Of a DNA stretch of 64,000 nt, positions 23,000 through 34,831 are shown one piece after another. Position 1 is the first letter of the stretch, and each line of letters starts with the position of its first letter. The notes beneath the pieces are model-generated. The model was not told the DNA's origin, did no database searches, and saw only the letters and a list, made by a program, of their open reading frames with translations. Both the position numbers and the translations under genes were made by a program. Origin of the DNA: Camellia lanceoleosa (Eukaryota; Streptophyta; Magnoliopsida; Ericales; Theaceae); contig CM045767.1 in assembly GCA_025200525.1 (NCBI GenBank), forward strand, positions 2,925,437 through 2,989,436, given 5' to 3'.

Positions 23000-23101
23000 T
23001 AAGGGACATTTTGAACATGCTTTTGAAGGGGTATCAAATAGAAGGAAAGGTCTGGTTCTCAATGAAGATCTGAAAGGACAAATTAAGGGTCTATATGAAA
23101 A
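23000..23101 (+). pseudogene. Exon-like captured fragment of unknown gene
   Basis: A 102-nt open stretch has a TTGCAG acceptor and an AAAA|GTGAGT donor. It reads KGHFEHAFEGVSNRRKG then LVLNEDLKGQIKGLYEK, balanced in composition and unlike the AT-rich surroundings. I do not recognise the parent gene with confidence. It lies in the nested CACTA, downstream of the MPP10-like exons, and may come from a different gene. Confidence 0.45.
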
Positions 23102-24448
23102 GTGAGTGTCATTTCATGCATATGTTTTATATTGCAAATATTTGATCATGAATTGCCATTGTAATTATAACATATACATTTTAATCATGATAGAATTTAA
23201 ACATATTAAGTTGCATTTTCAATTATTTGACTTGTATTATCGAAGTGATTGAACAGTTGCCCTTTGAAATTCTAGATGTACTCTCCATTATGTTGGGACT
23301 TAGAATTAGTAGCATTAGCAATGATTAATTCCTAAAATGAAGTGGTTATACATATTTTTTTTTGTGACTCCTCTTTCCTTGAGCTATGTTATATGATTTT
23401 TTAGATTTATTCCATTTTCATATTGTATTTTTTGATTCTAGCTGTTTCTGACTTAATTTGTGTTTTTATTTTTCAAGTTAGAAATTTCCTGGAGAGATGC
23501 AAAATATGGTCAAAGAATTCAAGAACTTAGTTTTTTCAAGTTTTTTTTCATTTTTTATTATATGTAATCACAGTTAAAAACTTTTTATTAATTCCTTTGT
23601 ATATACTTTTGAACATTTAACTTTCATTTATGAAATATATGACATTATTCCATTCAATATATGATTGTGATTCAAAATATAGTATGTGGTGTGTATTACA
23701 TTCTTCAAACGCCCGTACAAAAATAATATTAATTATTTTTCAAATATGTTGAATTCTTTTTTTTATCACAGGTTTTATTAGTTATTAATCACACTTAAAA
23801 GATGTGATCTAAATGTTTTTAATCACACTTAAAAAATGTGATCTAAATGTTTTTAATTACTTAAAAGATGTGATCTAAATATTATTAATCACACTTAAAA
23901 GATGTGCTAAATCATTTTTTAATGATACTTAAAAAGTGTGATTAAAAATGACCCATTTTAATCATACTCCTAAAGATCACGCTTTAATAAAATTTAAAAG
24001 ATGTGATTAAAAAATACACATCACACAAAAAAAGTATGATCTTTATCTGTATTTGTGGTAGTGGGATCTTTTGCATCATGGGTTTGAAGCCTTCATTTGC
24101 AGCTTTTTGCTGTGTTCGCTTAAGTTTGTAGAATTGGTGTTACAAGATTGACTTGCAAATAATTACGAATAGATTTGGGAACGAGATTAGTGACTCAAAA
24201 TTGATGATGATAGCCTACACAGCAGATTAAAAGTAGTTATAAACACTAATGTCACTTGACTATTATTAAAGTAGTTGTTTACTAAATTCTTACTTTACCC
24301 GTGAGGAGTAGCTTGATTTGTTAGTCCCTAGGATTCTATCTAGGATATATGATTTATAGTGTGCATTGGTTATATGATTTATAGGTGACAATGTTGGTTA
24401 TATGATTTATAGTTGACAATGTTTATTAATGATGAATGGTGCAAATAG
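23102..24448. other. Right end of nested CACTA and re-entry into the outer CACTA
   Basis: 23,102-23,760 is AT-rich and noncoding. 23,765-24,050 holds the subterminal ATCACACTTAAAAGATGTGAT-type repeats. From 24,064 the outer element resumes with AT-rich noncoding DNA. Confidence 0.6.
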
Positions 24449-24613
24449 GTGCAACTGTGGAGCCATATGGATCATTTGTCTCTTATCTCTTTACACGGTG
24501 GGGAGATCTTGATATATCAATAGAGTTACCCAATGGTTCATTTATTTCATCTGCCGAAAAGAAACTCAAGCAGACTTTACTAGGAGATTTACAAAAAGCT
24601 TTAAGGAGGAGAG
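24449..24613 (+). pseudogene. Captured exon of a HESO1-like nucleotidyltransferase
   Basis: A single 165-nt exon (acceptor AATAG, donor AGAG|GTAATT) encodes GATVEPYGSFVS followed by LFTRWGDLDISIEL and KQTLLGDLQKALRR. The GSF...GDLDISIEL arrangement is the catalytic GS/DxD signature of the terminal uridylyl/poly(A) polymerase type, and the surrounding residues fit plant HESO1, which uridylates unmethylated small RNAs. Both aspartates are kept. It is isolated inside the outer CACTA with no other exon of the gene recognisable nearby, so it is a captured fragment. Confidence 0.7.
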
Positions 24614-25749
24614 GTAATTCGATTCAACTTAATACTTCCAATTTTTTACTCTTTTGCATGTCACAAGACCTCTATATGCATTGAAAGTTTTAGTGCATTC
24701 TACGTAACTATTCATTATTGCTTCTTTTGTTTGTTACTCTGTCAGAACTTGAACCACTTTTGAAGATAAATCGTTGCTAATTAAGAAGGATGAGCTGTTC
24801 TTGATCCTGGAAACAATGAAATTAATAAGTAAAATAGCTTTAAAAATAGGGAGGATGATAGAACACTAAAACTAAAAGCAAAGAAAACATAAAGAACTTC
24901 ATGGAAAATGAAAACAATATGAAGTGCACAACACAGATCACTCGAGAAAACAAATGCCTGGAGCCAGCCATTGGGGGCATCAACCAAACGAAAGAGACAA
25001 TGTCCACCTTGGTTTATATAGCAATCAGAATGGATAAGTTTCTTGTATGTATAAAACTATCTTAGGAGATCATTCTGTGTGTTTGTGGTCTTGCTTGCTC
25101 TGTCCATTTAAAATTTGAGTTCTTTCCTTCAAGTGCACTAAGATACAAAATGGAATATACTTCCTAGATGGTGTAAACTCACATCGTACTAATCATTTAT
25201 AGTTTGTAAGACCTGGGCCTCCAGTGAATAACTGAGAAGATGATCTGCAGATTCTCGATTGCCTTTGCAGATATCTTGACAACATTGCATATTGTGGTCG
25301 TGTCATGATTTGTGTTCTTTTTCCTCAGCTATCAGTTTTTTAGTTGCCTAACACGGTACTTTGTCTTTATGTGGTGGACCTTGAACTTGTTATGGGAAGG
25401 CATAGGATGACACTAAGAAAGATGCTTTAATGTGCAAACTATTGTGTACATATTTGGAGTCTCCAGTCTAGTTGTTATTTCCTTGCAAATTCACCTGGCT
25501 TGCAAGTGATGTATTTCTTTTATTTATTTGACTTATTTATATAATTTTCTGGTATTATTGGCTACACTACCACAAGCCCTTGAAGCTATAAGATTGAAAG
25601 TGATGTGGTGAACCACTCAAGAAGGATGCTTTTTTTTTTGCATTTGCATTTTGTATTTGTGTATGTATTTTTAAAAATTTTTTTTTTTATTAATTAATAA
25701 ATCTCACTATATATTTTTTTTTTTTTTTTTCCAAAGATAAACATCCTTA

Positions 25750-25780
<31 letters not shown>

Positions 25781-27309
25781 TGATTTTTTTTATTTTCATG
25801 ATTTCGAGAAGAAGAGAGGTCAAGAGGTGTGAGGAGAAGAGAAAAAAATGAAAAAAAAAAAAAAAGCAAAAAGCAAGTACAAGAGTTTGATTTCAATTCA
25901 TCTCTCTATCTCCTCCATATATGGTATGTTTATGTTTTTTTTTTTTTTTTTTATTTTTTTTTTTTTGTTTTGATTAGCTTTGGATTTTTATTTTTTAAAA
26001 AAAAATTTTTTTTTTTTTTTTTCTCATCACAACTTCTTGTTTCATAAATAGATCTGAAGATTTTTGTCTGTGAACTATTGAACTGGCTTAAGATAAAATT
26101 CATCTCATGTGTTACCCAAGTTGTCATACACTCTAAATATCAAAATGGAATTTACAATTTACAAGCCCAAGTCTTTCTCAATCTCTCTCTGAAGTGCTTC
26201 TTTTTATAAACCCAGGGATTCATATTTTATTGTGGAGTTCTATATTGATTCTCTTGCCTTGTTTTAACTTTTGATACTCGCTAGTGTAGAATTTATTCAA
26301 GAGCGAAGCCTAGAGAAACAACCAAATCTCATGAGAACGTGGACATAACAAATCACATATTGCAACATAATGCACGTACCGTATTGTTCTATGTGTGAGA
26401 TACTAAGCATATTTTATAACCTGAATGCATTTATTAGCATTTGTTGTAATACTAATGCCATCAAACTTGCTAGCTAGTTACTTTGTTGTAATACTAATGC
26501 CAACAAATCACATATCTCAATGCTTAGTTACTTTTATTGTTTCCAGTGCATTGGTATAAGGTTAGCTTGGTAAACATTGTGGTGTACTTGAATTGAGTGT
26601 TTTTATATAACTCACTCTCATAGTGTAAACATGACAACCAGTGAATTAGTTTGAATTTTTACTTAACTTCTGTTAACCTGATGGCTTAAAAGTTACTAAG
26701 AATTGTATAGTTTTGAGGGCTGTTTGAACAATTGATGGATGACAAACATGGTAAATTGATTTCTGAGCATTTTGTATAGTTTTGTTGCTGGTTTTGTTTG
26801 ATTTGTTTTCTGATTGTTCTAGTAAATGAGGTAAACTGCTGCGTCAATTCTGATTTGGTTATATGATTTTGTTTGGGTTGCTGAGTTGAAATGGTTTTCT
26901 GAACTGGTGATGATCTATGTTGAATCAGTTTGCTGATCTGCTATACTAATCTGCTATTCTTCCGTGCTTCTTTGTGATGTTCTTTGTTGTTCTTTGAGAT
27001 CTTTGTGGTGATCTTCTTGTGATGGTGATTGTTACGATGAGGTGCTACGGTGTTGTTGGATGTTTGCTGGTGTTGATGTTTAGAATGGTGTAGGACTTTT
27101 TGTCCAATCTGTAATAATAGATCGTTTTTTTATTAATGGGGGTTGTCATTAGGTGTAAGTTCAAACCGGTGTTTTGGATGGAAGGGTATGGAGGGGATAT
27201 TTTGTGTGATTTCATATCAATGTTATTAGTTTGTTATAGTGGTGCCTGAGGGATGCCTCTTGTAAAACTGTAAATCTTTTAAAAAATTATAAATGAGTTT
27301 CAATTATTT
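24614..27309. other. Outer CACTA interior, right: noncoding
   Basis: No gene is seen. Long homopolymer T and A tracts occupy 25,625-26,045, which create meaningless Lys/Phe frames. 26,450-26,530 contains a short direct duplication around GTTGTAATACTAATGCCA. 26,700-27,280 resembles a plant intron or 3' UTR and may be captured host DNA. Confidence 0.5.
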
Positions 27310-28000
27310 TTGCCACTGCAAATTTGTCATTAAAAAGTCAAGCTTTCTCGATAAATAACTTGTCGGTAAATGTGTAGCAAAAAGTTTATTTTTGCCCACT
27401 CATATTGTGTTGCTAAAAGTGTATTTTTTGCCAATGTCAATTTGTCGTTACCAAAACTAAAGCTTTATCGACAACCAAATCGTTGGCAAATGGCAACATT
27501 TACCGACGTAAGTGTGTCATTAAAAGTTACTTTTTCCCACTCATATTGTGTTGGTAGAAGTGTATTTTTTGCTAATGTCAATTTGTCATTGCCAAAAGTA
27601 AAGCTTTAGTGACAAACAAATCGTCGGCAAATGGCAACATTTACCGACATAAATGTGTCGCCAAAAGTTTACTTTTACCGACGCATATGCTGTTGCTAAA
27701 AGTATATTTTTTGCCCATGCAAATTTGTGTCACGAAAAGTGCCACACAATCATCATATTTGAATGATTTTTACCAACGCAAGGTAAATTGTCGACGATGG
27801 ATGGAGGCTTTTAGCGACGACTATGTTCATCGCTAAAGGTATTACTTTTACCAATGCAATGATAATTTCGTCGGCAAAAACTTTTGCCAACTCACTTTTG
27901 CCTACGGGTTGCCAACGTAGCTTTGTGTGTCGGCAAAACTCTTTGCCAACGAATTTTCCCTTTTAGCAACATATTTTGTTGCGTTGCGAAAAATGTAATT
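27310..28000. repeat. Right subterminal repeats of the outer CACTA
   Basis: Many copies of TTTACCGACG, TTGCCAACG and TCGTCGGCAAA-type motifs. A tandem duplication of about 180 bp includes GGCAAATGGCAACATTTACC at about 27,483 and 27,627. Confidence 0.8.
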
Positions 28001-28010
28001 TTTTGTAGTG

Positions 28011-29679
28011 ATCTAAGTTAAATATTATATGAAAGTATAAAAAGAATCCCCACCTCAAAAAAGAAGACGAACCCAACAAGAGAGAAGTTCCAAGAATGCC
28101 AAAACCTACTTTTATTCGGATCAAAATGTAGATCTTGACAAGCTCTACCTTTTTCCCAAAGGCACTAGGGTCAAAAGGATGATGGATTTAGATGAAATCT
28201 AAGAGAGAATGTGAAATGTAGAGAGAGAAACTCAAGATAAGAAAGAGTGACTCAAAACTTTATCCTCTCGGACTGATATTCACGCAGTCCGCTCAAGTGT
28301 GGGAATTCCCGCTCGAGCGTCAGACACAGACTCCCGCTCGAGCGTGAAACTGGACGATTGAGCGTCGAATGCACTCTCCCAGCATTTGTAGACCTGCAAA
28401 AAAATGATGAGAGTTATAGAATCCCACTCGAGCGCAAGACTGCCTGCTCGAGCAGAGAGGCCAAAATCTAGGCAACACAGGTTTTGAAAAGGGAGCAACT
28501 AACCTGTTCCAAACGCACAATTACCACCCGATAACCAAAAATAGAAGGGAGATAAGGGAAACAAGATATGAATAACCTTTCAACCCATACAACCCGAATC
28601 TGAAATACAACAAGAGATGAGTTAAGAACCGGAATCGCTATATTGTAGACCACCGGTGGTGGCTAGGGTTTTGCAAAATTGTAATGAAAAAAGAAAAAAG
28701 AAAAAAATATAATTTATTTCAATTAACTTTCATTTAATTTTTAAAAAAATATTTCAATTAATATTGAAATAAACTGTGCAATATATTTAGAATTTGGCTT
28801 CAATCAATACTCTTTTGAGAAAAGCTGCCATTTTGTAATTATATTGATTCCATCTGTTAAATCTCCACCAAAAGTAATGAATAGTAAAAAGTCACTATTC
28901 ACTTTTACTATTCATCACTCAATCAATCTGGTTAAAGTTGCATCATCCTTTGTCAATCAAACGAAAGCATCCGACAGCCTGCTTTTGTCCATGTGCTGAA
29001 CCAAAGGACTTACCAAGGACAGGGACAAATGTTGGGTGGCTAGTTACAAAGTGAAAAACACAGATAGAATTATGAACAGATTAAGAGTACAGAAACCAGA
29101 TTAATTAGAAAGAAAATAGAATTGACGTAGCAGAAGTAGTAATGCAGTAAGCAATATAAATTGCACAATTTTATTTCAATTAATATTGATATAAATTTAT
29201 TTCAATTAAACAACTTCTATTAATATAACATATTTTGGTATTGTAATAAATAAATAAATAACAATTGTTGCTAATTGATATTAATGAAAAAAATGAAATA
29301 ATAAAAAAAATGAAATAACTTCTATTAAATGAAATAAAAAAAAAATTGAAATAACAATTGTTGTAATGAAATGTATCAATTTTTATATTAATTGATACTA
29401 ATTATATAAATTTCTATTAATGAAATAATTTTTAAAAAAAATTAAAACTGAAGAAAATGAAAAAATAACAATTTTTTTTTTTTTATATCTTATAAGGGCA
29501 AAAAGGACATTACACAGCAAAAAATCATTTTATAGCTTATTCAACCAACACTACTCTTCTTATTAAATGTATAATCCAACAGTTACACCAAACAGATTAA
29601 CAACTTTTGATTAAAGTTGTAATCTATAATCTGTTAAGTATAATCTATAATCTATTTTAACAGCTACACCAAACAGGGC
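28011..29679. other. Noncoding AT-rich DNA with CGCTCGAGCG cluster and small inverted repeat
   Basis: 28,262-28,460 holds five or more CCCGCTCGAGCG-like palindromic motifs, probably part of an old unidentified retroelement. A perfect 13-bp inverted repeat ATGAATAGTAAAA/TTTTACTATTCAT occurs at 28,877-28,915. 29,500-29,690 ends with ACACCAAACAGGGCC, the usual edge of a hAT-type MITE, but its partner end was not found. There are no genes. Confidence 0.45.
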
Positions 29680-30145
29680 CATTAGAGTGATATGTTTAGA
29701 AAACGTACATTAATTGTTTTTGTTTGTTACATTGATTGAAGTGTTACGTTTGAAAAAAAATACAATAAAGATTTTTTTTTTTTTTGGAATGTTACATTTT
29801 TATGTTTGAGAAAAGTGTACTAAGAAGTTTTTTTTAAATATTACGTTATTATGTTTGAGAAAAATACACTAAAGAATTTTTTAGTATGTTACCTTAGAAT
29901 GTTACGTTTGAAAAAATTATATTAACAAGGTTTTGTGTATTACATTGCTTGGAGTGTTACGATTGAGAAAAATACACTAAGAAGTGTTTTTAGAATTTTA
30001 CGTTGTTACGTTTAATAAAAGTATACTAAAAAGTTTTTTAGTATTTTACATTGGAGTTTTACTTTTTTTGAGTGTTAAATTAGAATGTTATGTTTGGAAA
30101 AAGTACACTAAGATTTTTTTTTTGAAGTGTTACGTTTAATAATTT
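29680..30145. repeat. Degenerate tandem repeat, unit about 60-70 bp
   Basis: Six to seven imperfect copies contain TGTTACGTTTGAGAAAAA, then TACACTAAGAAG and a T-tract. Strong divergence between copies indicates an old array. Confidence 0.65.
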
Positions 30146-31403
30146 CAACATTATGAAAAATTTCACATTTGTCATTCAACACATAACACACGCACATTTA
30201 TATTTGGTTATTTATGTAATTCACGCTAGAATGAGACCTTTGAATCCATTACAAAAAGAAAAAACCAAACAATTTATAAAATTTGGAGTAAATTACAAAT
30301 ACAACCCTGAGATTTGATTAAAATATGAATCGCTCTTGAGATTTTGAAAATTACATTCCATCCCTTGATGTTTCTAATTTCATAACAAATCATCCATTTT
30401 ATTAATAAATCATCAAGTCAATTAATAATTTTTAATGATGTTAAAAATATGTTTCAATTAATAATTTAGGTAATTTTATTATTGTATAGGAGAGCAATTA
30501 TGAATTTCATTTTTTAGTTAATTCTGTTAAATAAAAAATTATAATAAGGGAATATTTGTAATTTTTCAAACCACAAGGGACAATCTGTATTTTAAGCAAA
30601 TCTCAGGAGATGTATTTGTAATTTACTCTAAAATTTATTCACTTTGTTTGTTTTTGGTTTTCTAAAAATACTTTTCAGAAAATTCTACTTTCTTATTTTT
30701 TATTTTTTTTTGTTTTTACTGAATTTTTTAAATATTTTAATTAATTTTTTAAAAAAATTTTAGACACACATAATATAAATACACATAAAAAGTATAATTT
30801 TGTAAAAAAAAATCTTTAAAAATTCACTAAATACCAAAAATACAAAAAAAAATTTATAAAAATTTAATATATTTTTCATATTTTTATATATTTATTAATT
30901 TTTTAAAATATTCATTAAAAATAAAAAAACACAAAATATAAAAAATTTAATTTTAAAAAATTTAATCCAAAAACTTCAAATCAAACACGCAAATTAATGT
31001 TTTAGCCAAACTAAAATTTGGGGCAAAGTCAAAAGATGTCTCTATCTTTGCTGTCCTACTCTTTGAATTTGGTTACATCGTAGGAGAGCTCATCCATTTA
31101 GTCACCAAGTATCAACACCCATAATTACTCGCTAAATCTATACATATATATATTTGTCCTTTTTTCCTCTCCCTTCCTAGGGAAATCTACTTTTTGCAAG
31201 CAAAGAGTGTGCCAGATTTAAGGGTGTTTTAGAAAGATAGATAAAAAATTACTTTTTAATTTTTTTTGATTTTTTTGTAAGAGAAGAAGGTGGGTTAAAA
31301 ATTAAAAAGTGACTTTTAATCTACTTCTCAAAATAAGCCTTAACCATCAAAATTAGAAAGAATTCATTTTAACTGTAATACTATGCCATCATTGACACAT
31401 AGT
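30146..31403. other. AT-rich noncoding DNA
   Basis: No gene is seen. 31,217-31,343 may be a small MITE (ends TTAAGGGTGTTTTAG and, in reverse, TTAAGGCTTATTTTG), but its ends match only loosely. Confidence 0.4.
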
Positions 31404-32758
31404 TAGGGGTGTTCGATGATCGGTTTTGTGCGGTTTGCGGTTCGGTTTTTACCCGCTCGCATGTATGCAGTTTGGGAAAAAGTCAAACCGCAACCGCCCG
31501 CAGTGCGATTTGCGGTTTATGCGGATAGAGTTTGTGGATGTGTAGACAGTTATGAGCGGTTTGCAGTTTGGATTTTTTTTAAAAAAAAAATTCAACTTTT
31601 GATTTTTTTTTCTCATTTTATAAATATTTATTTTTGGTCAAATATCCTTATATAAACTCATGACATATTACATATCCTTATATAAATATTTATTTTGGGT
31701 CAAATATGCCCATTTTTGGTCAATAATTAAACACGACATATTACATATCCTTATATAAACTCTTGAATATCCTTATATAATCAAATTCAAACATGAATCC
31801 CTGTATACTGAATTTCAAACATGTCCTTATATAATCAAATTCAAACATGACAGATTACATATCCTCCATCTAACCAAATTACAAACTCATGAATCATGTA
31901 CTGGTTCTAGTTTCATACAATAATCAAATTCAAACAAAGAAAAATTCTTATATAAACTCAAGAAATCACTGTGGATTGTTCTATGCAATAATCAAATTCA
32001 AAGTAAAAGATTATAGATCATTAGATGCTTAATCACAATATCTAAACTCATGAATCATGTACTGGTTCTGGTTTCATGAATCTCATTGAATTTAATTTTC
32101 TTATATAAACTTTGTACTGGTTCTGGTTTCATGATCTATATAAAATTAGTATTATCATATTTTCTTATATCAATACAACTCTAACTTCTCAGCATCCGAA
32201 CAACAAATAACATTAATTCATACATAGAAAGAGACAGAAATAGAGACAGAAACTGAGAGAGGCTTACCTTAGAGTTACTGGAGAGACAGAGACAGATCGA
32301 CACTGGTTATGGTCGATCGGCGCTAGTTTTGGTCGATCGGGAAGAGAGAGAGAGAGAGAGAGAGATGTAAGAATAAGAGAGATGAAAGATCAAGAACGAG
32401 CGAGAAGATGAGATGAGAGCTATGTACAAAACAGATTAGGATTAAGGTTTGGTTTGTTTAGGTAAAACAAAAATATCTAAGATAGAGAGAGATGAAGACA
32501 GAGAGAGGCTTACCTGAGAGTTGTCGGAGATAGAGACATAAACAGATCAGCATTGGTTTTGGTTGATCGGCGCTAATTCTGGTTGATCAGAGAGAGAGAG
32601 AGAGAGAGATGGAAAAATGAGAGAGATGGAATAACAAGAACGAGAGAGAAGATGAAACAGAGAGGGACTTACCTGAGAGTTACCGTAGACAGAGACTGAG
32701 ACTGATTGGCGCTGGTTGAGGTTAATCAGCGCTGGTTCTAGTCGATCGGGAAACGAGA

Positions 32759-32806
<48 letters not shown>

Positions 32807-33116
32807 ATGGAAGAAGAATGAGTGAGAGCTGAGCTGAGCAGCTTGCGGGATTAGGGCAAAACAAAAAAATAAATAGATAGGATAGACAGATAGATCTGGA
32901 TGATGATGAACAGTCCATGTTTTTTCTTAAAAAAAAAAATATATTTGGCTAAGTGCAGACGGGTTGTGACGAGTGCGGTCCAAACCCATAACCCGCAAAT
33001 CTTATATATTCCAAACTGCACCCTACTCTATTCACTTTGCAAAACCGCCCATACATGTGTAGTTCGGGTCGGGTATGGCGGTTTGTACGGGTCAGATAAC
33101 CCTATACCCAGCCCTA
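31404..33116. mobile_element. Non-autonomous hAT-like element, 1.7 kb
   Basis: The left end TAGGGGTGTTCGATGATCGG and the right end, read in reverse, TAGGGCTGGGTATAGGGTTA resemble hAT terminal repeats and share G-rich subterminal GCGGTTTG/CGGGTCGGGT motifs. Flanking 8-mers are CACATAGT and TATATAGT, an 8-bp target duplication with two C/T changes. No transposase is present. The interior holds AT-rich DNA with CATATCCTTATATAAA repeats and a GA-rich tandem array. Confidence 0.75.
32255..32845. repeat. Three imperfect tandem units (about 170-240 bp) inside the hAT-like element
   Basis: Each unit reads CTTACCT-AGAGTTNCNGGAGA, a pair of GGTYGATCGGCGCT-type motifs, a (GA)n run and AAGAACGAG-GAGAAGATGA. 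The units begin near 32,262, 32,507 and 32,665. Confidence 0.7.
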
Positions 33117-33801
33117 TATATAGTATTAGTATTCAATCATGAATTATTATCCATCCTATTATGCAAATGTGCCACTTGGTGGATAAATTATTCATTGTTC
33201 CAATAGCATTTATTTACACTTTATATTTAGACAAGTATCCAGTTATCTCTTTAAAAAAGATAAATAAGTAGTAAAATTTACTATTCCAATCAATAATACT
33301 TAGGTTGGGGCACCACTTATATTTGCCCATGAGGCAATGAATAATTTCTCAAGTTAGTAGGAATGAATTGGACCAGATAATTATCTTTTGCCATTCGGAT
33401 TCACTATCAATGCGAGGTTTTATCATTAGATTGTGATGATACGTGTCAATACTCACGTAATATCACATTTACTACTCAATTTAATTATAAGTAAGGCATT
33501 AAATTGAACTAATTTGCTCGGCATATTCCATTGATAAAAAAATTATTGGAAATTGATTTGTTTATATAAACAAGTCAAATTTTAATCTATTTTAGAATTT
33601 ATTAATTTTTTAACTGAAGTTTAAACAATTGCTATTTGAATCAAGTCAATGAATGTATATGAACTATAAAAAGTCACACTATATGAGTTTGATTTTTGTT
33701 TGACTTATAAAAAGTTCATTCGAGATTAATTTGTTATGTAAATAAGTTAAATTTAAATACATTTTGAAACTCGTTAAGTTTTGTTTAAAAAATGGTGTAC
33801 C
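33117..33801. other. AT-rich noncoding DNA
   Basis: Nothing recognisable beyond AT-rich sequence; no frame with coding character. Confidence 0.5.
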
Positions 33802-34434
33802 TGTTAGCACCATAAATCTGCAATTTTTATTATTTATATAATTGCAGGACACGTGGCATTCTCTTATTCATTTGGAAGTTAAAAGAAGTTATAAAGATGA
33901 TAGAGAATATGAAGGACAAAGTGGATGAGTGGAAGGACACATGGCAAGACAAGAATGAAGATGGAAGAGTGGGTAGTTTTAGGTGGTTATTGGATAGTTA
34001 TTGCTGGAAGTTTTTTCCTACAAATATTTGCCTATAAATGGCCATTCATGGCTACATTGTAAGAGATCCAGAACTCAAATCAAAGACAGTTGATTTCAAT
34101 ATTTCTTGTCATTTTCCTTATCTTAGGAGTAGTTTAACATAGATTTATATTTCGAAGCATTTATTTTCATGCACTTCCTTTTCGAAGCATAGGAGTAGAG
34201 GTAAGTAATGGTTACTTTGATTGTTCATTCAATCGTCTTTCTCCATCTCCCTTTCTTCTTTTAATTTTTCTTTTCGCTACACTTGGCAATTTTGAAGTCC
34301 TCTTCGTTGAGGCAAAAGAACCGTCAACGCAATCGCTTGATAATTGGCTTGAATTTAATCTGTAAGGATTTTTCAATCCTTGCTGGCACGCTCGCATTTA
34401 TAATATTTTCCTTCGTAGGAAAAATAAGCCAACA
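33802..34434 (+). repeat. 5' LTR of the non-autonomous retrotransposon (633 bp)
   Basis: It starts TGTTAGCACCATAAATCTGC and ends AATAAGCCAACA. It contains an ACACGTGG box (about 33,850), a CCTATAAATGG TATA box near 34,030, and two TTTCGAAGCAT sites (about 34,149 and 34,182). Confidence 0.9.
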
Positions 34435-34436
34435 TT

Positions 34437-34456
34437 TTTTGGCACGCCCGGTGGGA
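34437..34456 (+). other. Candidate primer-binding site
   Basis: TTTTGGCACGCCCGGTGGGA lies two to three bases after the 5' LTR, the expected place for tRNA priming. The matching tRNA was not determined. Confidence 0.55.
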
Positions 34457-34472
34457 CAGCCAAGTGTAAGAA

Positions 34473-34820
34473 ATGACAAACAATTTGGATTTCGCCATTT
34501 GAACTTGTCAATTCGAAATATATTGGCGTGAAAGAAAAGTTTTGGATCTTCAAGAAGAGATCCATTTTCTTGATGAAATAAACTTTCATCCATTACAATA
34601 TTATTTGGTGGAAGAAAAAAGACACCATTTAATTGAAGAAATTCATCAACTTGATATGGAAATTCGCCAATGGAATGATGAGTTATCAACTCTCACTATC
34701 AAGTCTTTAATTGAGGCTTTAATGGCCGGAATTGGTGAATTTTTTTTTTCCATGGTTGAAAATAGCAAAAGCAAAGAGTTGATTTCATCAATGGCTCGGG
34801 GGTTCAAAAGTCCGTTTTAA
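34473..34820 (+). pseudogene. Internal ORF of the non-autonomous retrotransposon, unknown function
   Basis: The frame starts at an ATG 39 bp after the 5' LTR (MTNNLDFAI), meets a TGA at 34,500-34,502, and then stays open to 34,820 (KVLDLQEEIHFLDEINFHP and on). The middle is rich in Glu, Leu and His with heptad-like spacing and may form a coiled coil. No gag zinc knuckle or protease motif is present. It ends in a segment (ARGFKSPF) whose DNA is duplicated about 90 bp further on, so a frameshift may separate it from the next ORF. Family unknown. Confidence 0.4.
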
Positions 34821-34831
34821 AGAGCCAAGTT

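Larger units (their letters stand above)
18292..24063. mobile_element. CACTA DNA transposon nested inside the outer CACTA, 5.8 kb, TSD GGA
   Basis: It starts CACTACTACAAAAATGC and ends, in reverse, CACTACCACAAATACAG. Both sides are followed inward by an AAAGATCA(C/T)A motif, and both are flanked by GGA (18,289-18,291; 24,064-24,066). Subterminal arrays of ATCACACTTAAAAGATGTGAT-type units lie at 18,305-18,500 and 23,765-24,050. No transposase is encoded. It carries several exons of an MPP10-like gene with introns retained, plus other exon-like pieces. Confidence 0.92.
16785..28010. mobile_element. CACTA (En/Spm) DNA transposon, outer, 11.2 kb, TSD ATC
   Basis: It begins CACTACAAGAAATTGCA and ends, read in reverse, CACTACAAAAAATTACA. 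The three flanking bases are ATC on both sides (16,782-16,784 and 28,011-28,013), the expected 3-bp target duplication. Subterminal arrays of TTGGCGACG/TTACCGACG-type motifs in both orientations occur at 16,800-17,110 and 27,310-28,000, as is typical for CACTA transposase binding. No transposase ORF is seen, so it is non-autonomous. It carries captured host sequence (HESO1-like exon at 24,449) and a nested CACTA. About 5.5 kb remains once the nested element is taken out. Confidence 0.92.

Noticed and set aside
25829..26047. Lys-rich then Phe-rich frame
   Set aside because: Caused by homopolymer A and T tracts.
32547..32918. 123-residue Ser/Leu-rich frame
   Set aside because: Translation of (GA)n repeats in the hAT-like element.
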